A stretch of DNA of 64,000 nucleotides, from NCBI GenBank assembly GCA_900642245.1, contig CAAAJI010000086.1, positions 88,934 to 152,933 of the forward strand, written 5' to 3'. The DNA comes from Fragilaria radians (Eukaryota > Bacillariophyta > Fragilariophyceae > Fragilariales > Fragilariaceae). Positions 63,650 through 64,000 of the stretch are shown here, one piece after another. The notes beneath the pieces were generated by a model. That model had not been told where the DNA came from and ran no database searches. It saw nothing but the letters and a program-made list of their open reading frames with translations. The stretch's first letter is position 1, and each line of letters opens with the position of its first letter. Position numbers and translations under genes: made by a program.

Positions 63650-64000
63650 ATGAAAAGTGTAAGATTTCAAACAGAAGATCGCCTGAGAGAAATCGCATGC
63701 ATACTGCCCAGTCGAAGCGATTCTTCAAAAGAAGAATTAGGAAGAAGGTGGTATTCGCTCGATGAGTATAATGCATTTAAGGAAAGTGCGAAAGTTCTTT
63801 CAATGGAGGTTCGTTACTCTGGACGGTCTCATCTCCTGAGAGGATCGATTCAACCCGTATGCATTGAAGACTCTCCATACCCTAAAGAGGATGAAGTTCA
63901 ATGTAGGCTTATTGCCTGGTCAAGAGTGGGAGGATTTTGTCGAGGACTGGAAAGTTGGGTCGATGCAACGCAAGGAAGAGAAAGAAGAAAGATTAAACGC
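63650..64000 (+). CDS. 5'-partial gene running off the right edge
   Basis: From ATG at 63650 the frame is open for 117 codons to the end of the window. The product begins MKSVRFQTEDRLREIACILP and continues with RRWYSLDEYNAFKESAKVLS, then WSRVGGFCRGLESWVDATQG and a basic stretch RERRKIKR. The pattern W-Y-x3-E-Y-x2-F-K followed by C-R-G-L-E is one I associate with a large family of uncharacterised diatom proteins. No function is known for that family and I cannot assign one. No signal peptide is visible. The local G+C is higher than in the flanking intergenic DNA, as expected for coding DNA. The 3' end is outside the window. Confidence 0.65.
   Translation, partial: MKSVRFQTEDRLREIACILPSRSDSSKEELGRRWYSLDEYNAFKESAKVLSMEVRYSGRSHLLRGSIQPVCIEDSPYPKEDEVQCRLIAWSRVGGFCRGLESWVDATQGRERRKIKR

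Noticed and set aside
1..64000. CRISPR arrays, bacterial operons or riboswitches
   Set aside because: No regularly spaced identical repeats, ribosome-binding sites or polycistronic layout; the introns and targeting signals show a eukaryotic nuclear genome.

Overview
The window looks like nuclear DNA of a diatom (stramenopile alga). It is AT-rich and its genes have few, short GT-AG introns. Several proteins begin with a signal peptide followed by an A|F junction (SAFVP, SCAFRP, SDAFS), the secondary-plastid targeting signature of diatoms. The gene set also fits: a PsbQ-like luminal subunit, leucine-rich-repeat (LRR) surface proteins, EF-hand NADPH oxidases, and many Copia and Gypsy retrotransposon fossils. 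The species cannot be named from the sequence.

Layout: 1-5.5 kb is transposon-rich and holds a broken Copia element. 5.5-9 kb holds a caspase-fold gene (7201-8925, minus) and a nearly identical truncated copy of its 3' part beside an assembly gap. 11.3-13.3 kb is a decayed Gypsy element with an LTR, and 14-15.5 kb holds Copia fragments. 16.4-18.2 kb is a membrane LRR gene and 18.9-19.3 kb a Copia integrase relic. A second caspase-fold gene (20540-22276, plus) converges on a two-domain FAD oxidoreductase (22379-24619, minus). A Copia relic, a secreted LRR gene (26807-28261) and a long minus-strand Copia relic (about 29.0-30.6 kb) follow.

31.4-38.2 kb is the most gene-dense part. It holds a Golgi-type glycosyltransferase-like gene, a small spliced single-pass membrane protein, a plastid DUF2358-like protein, a spliced NIT2-type omega-amidase, and a candidate multi-exon gene not recognised by family. 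Three paralogous NADPH oxidase genes lie on the minus strand (38209-40263, 42017-44185, 50785-52839). Between the last two lie a solo Gypsy-type LTR and a DUF1824-like plastid gene. 54-64 kb holds a Copia RT relic, a PsbQ-like gene, two tandem spliced genes for secreted cysteine-rich proteins, a basic low-complexity protein, and a 5'-partial gene that runs off the right edge.

Functionally, the window combines plastid metabolism genes (PsbQ-like, NIT2, DUF1824, DUF2358, FAD oxidoreductase) with a stress/surface set (three superoxide-generating oxidases, two caspase-fold genes, two LRR proteins, two secreted cysteine-rich proteins). No operon-like arrangement links the second set; any cooperation is inference. 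The most unusual item is the caspase-fold protein whose C-terminal half carries three SH3/Tudor-like modules, present as two full genes and one fragment.
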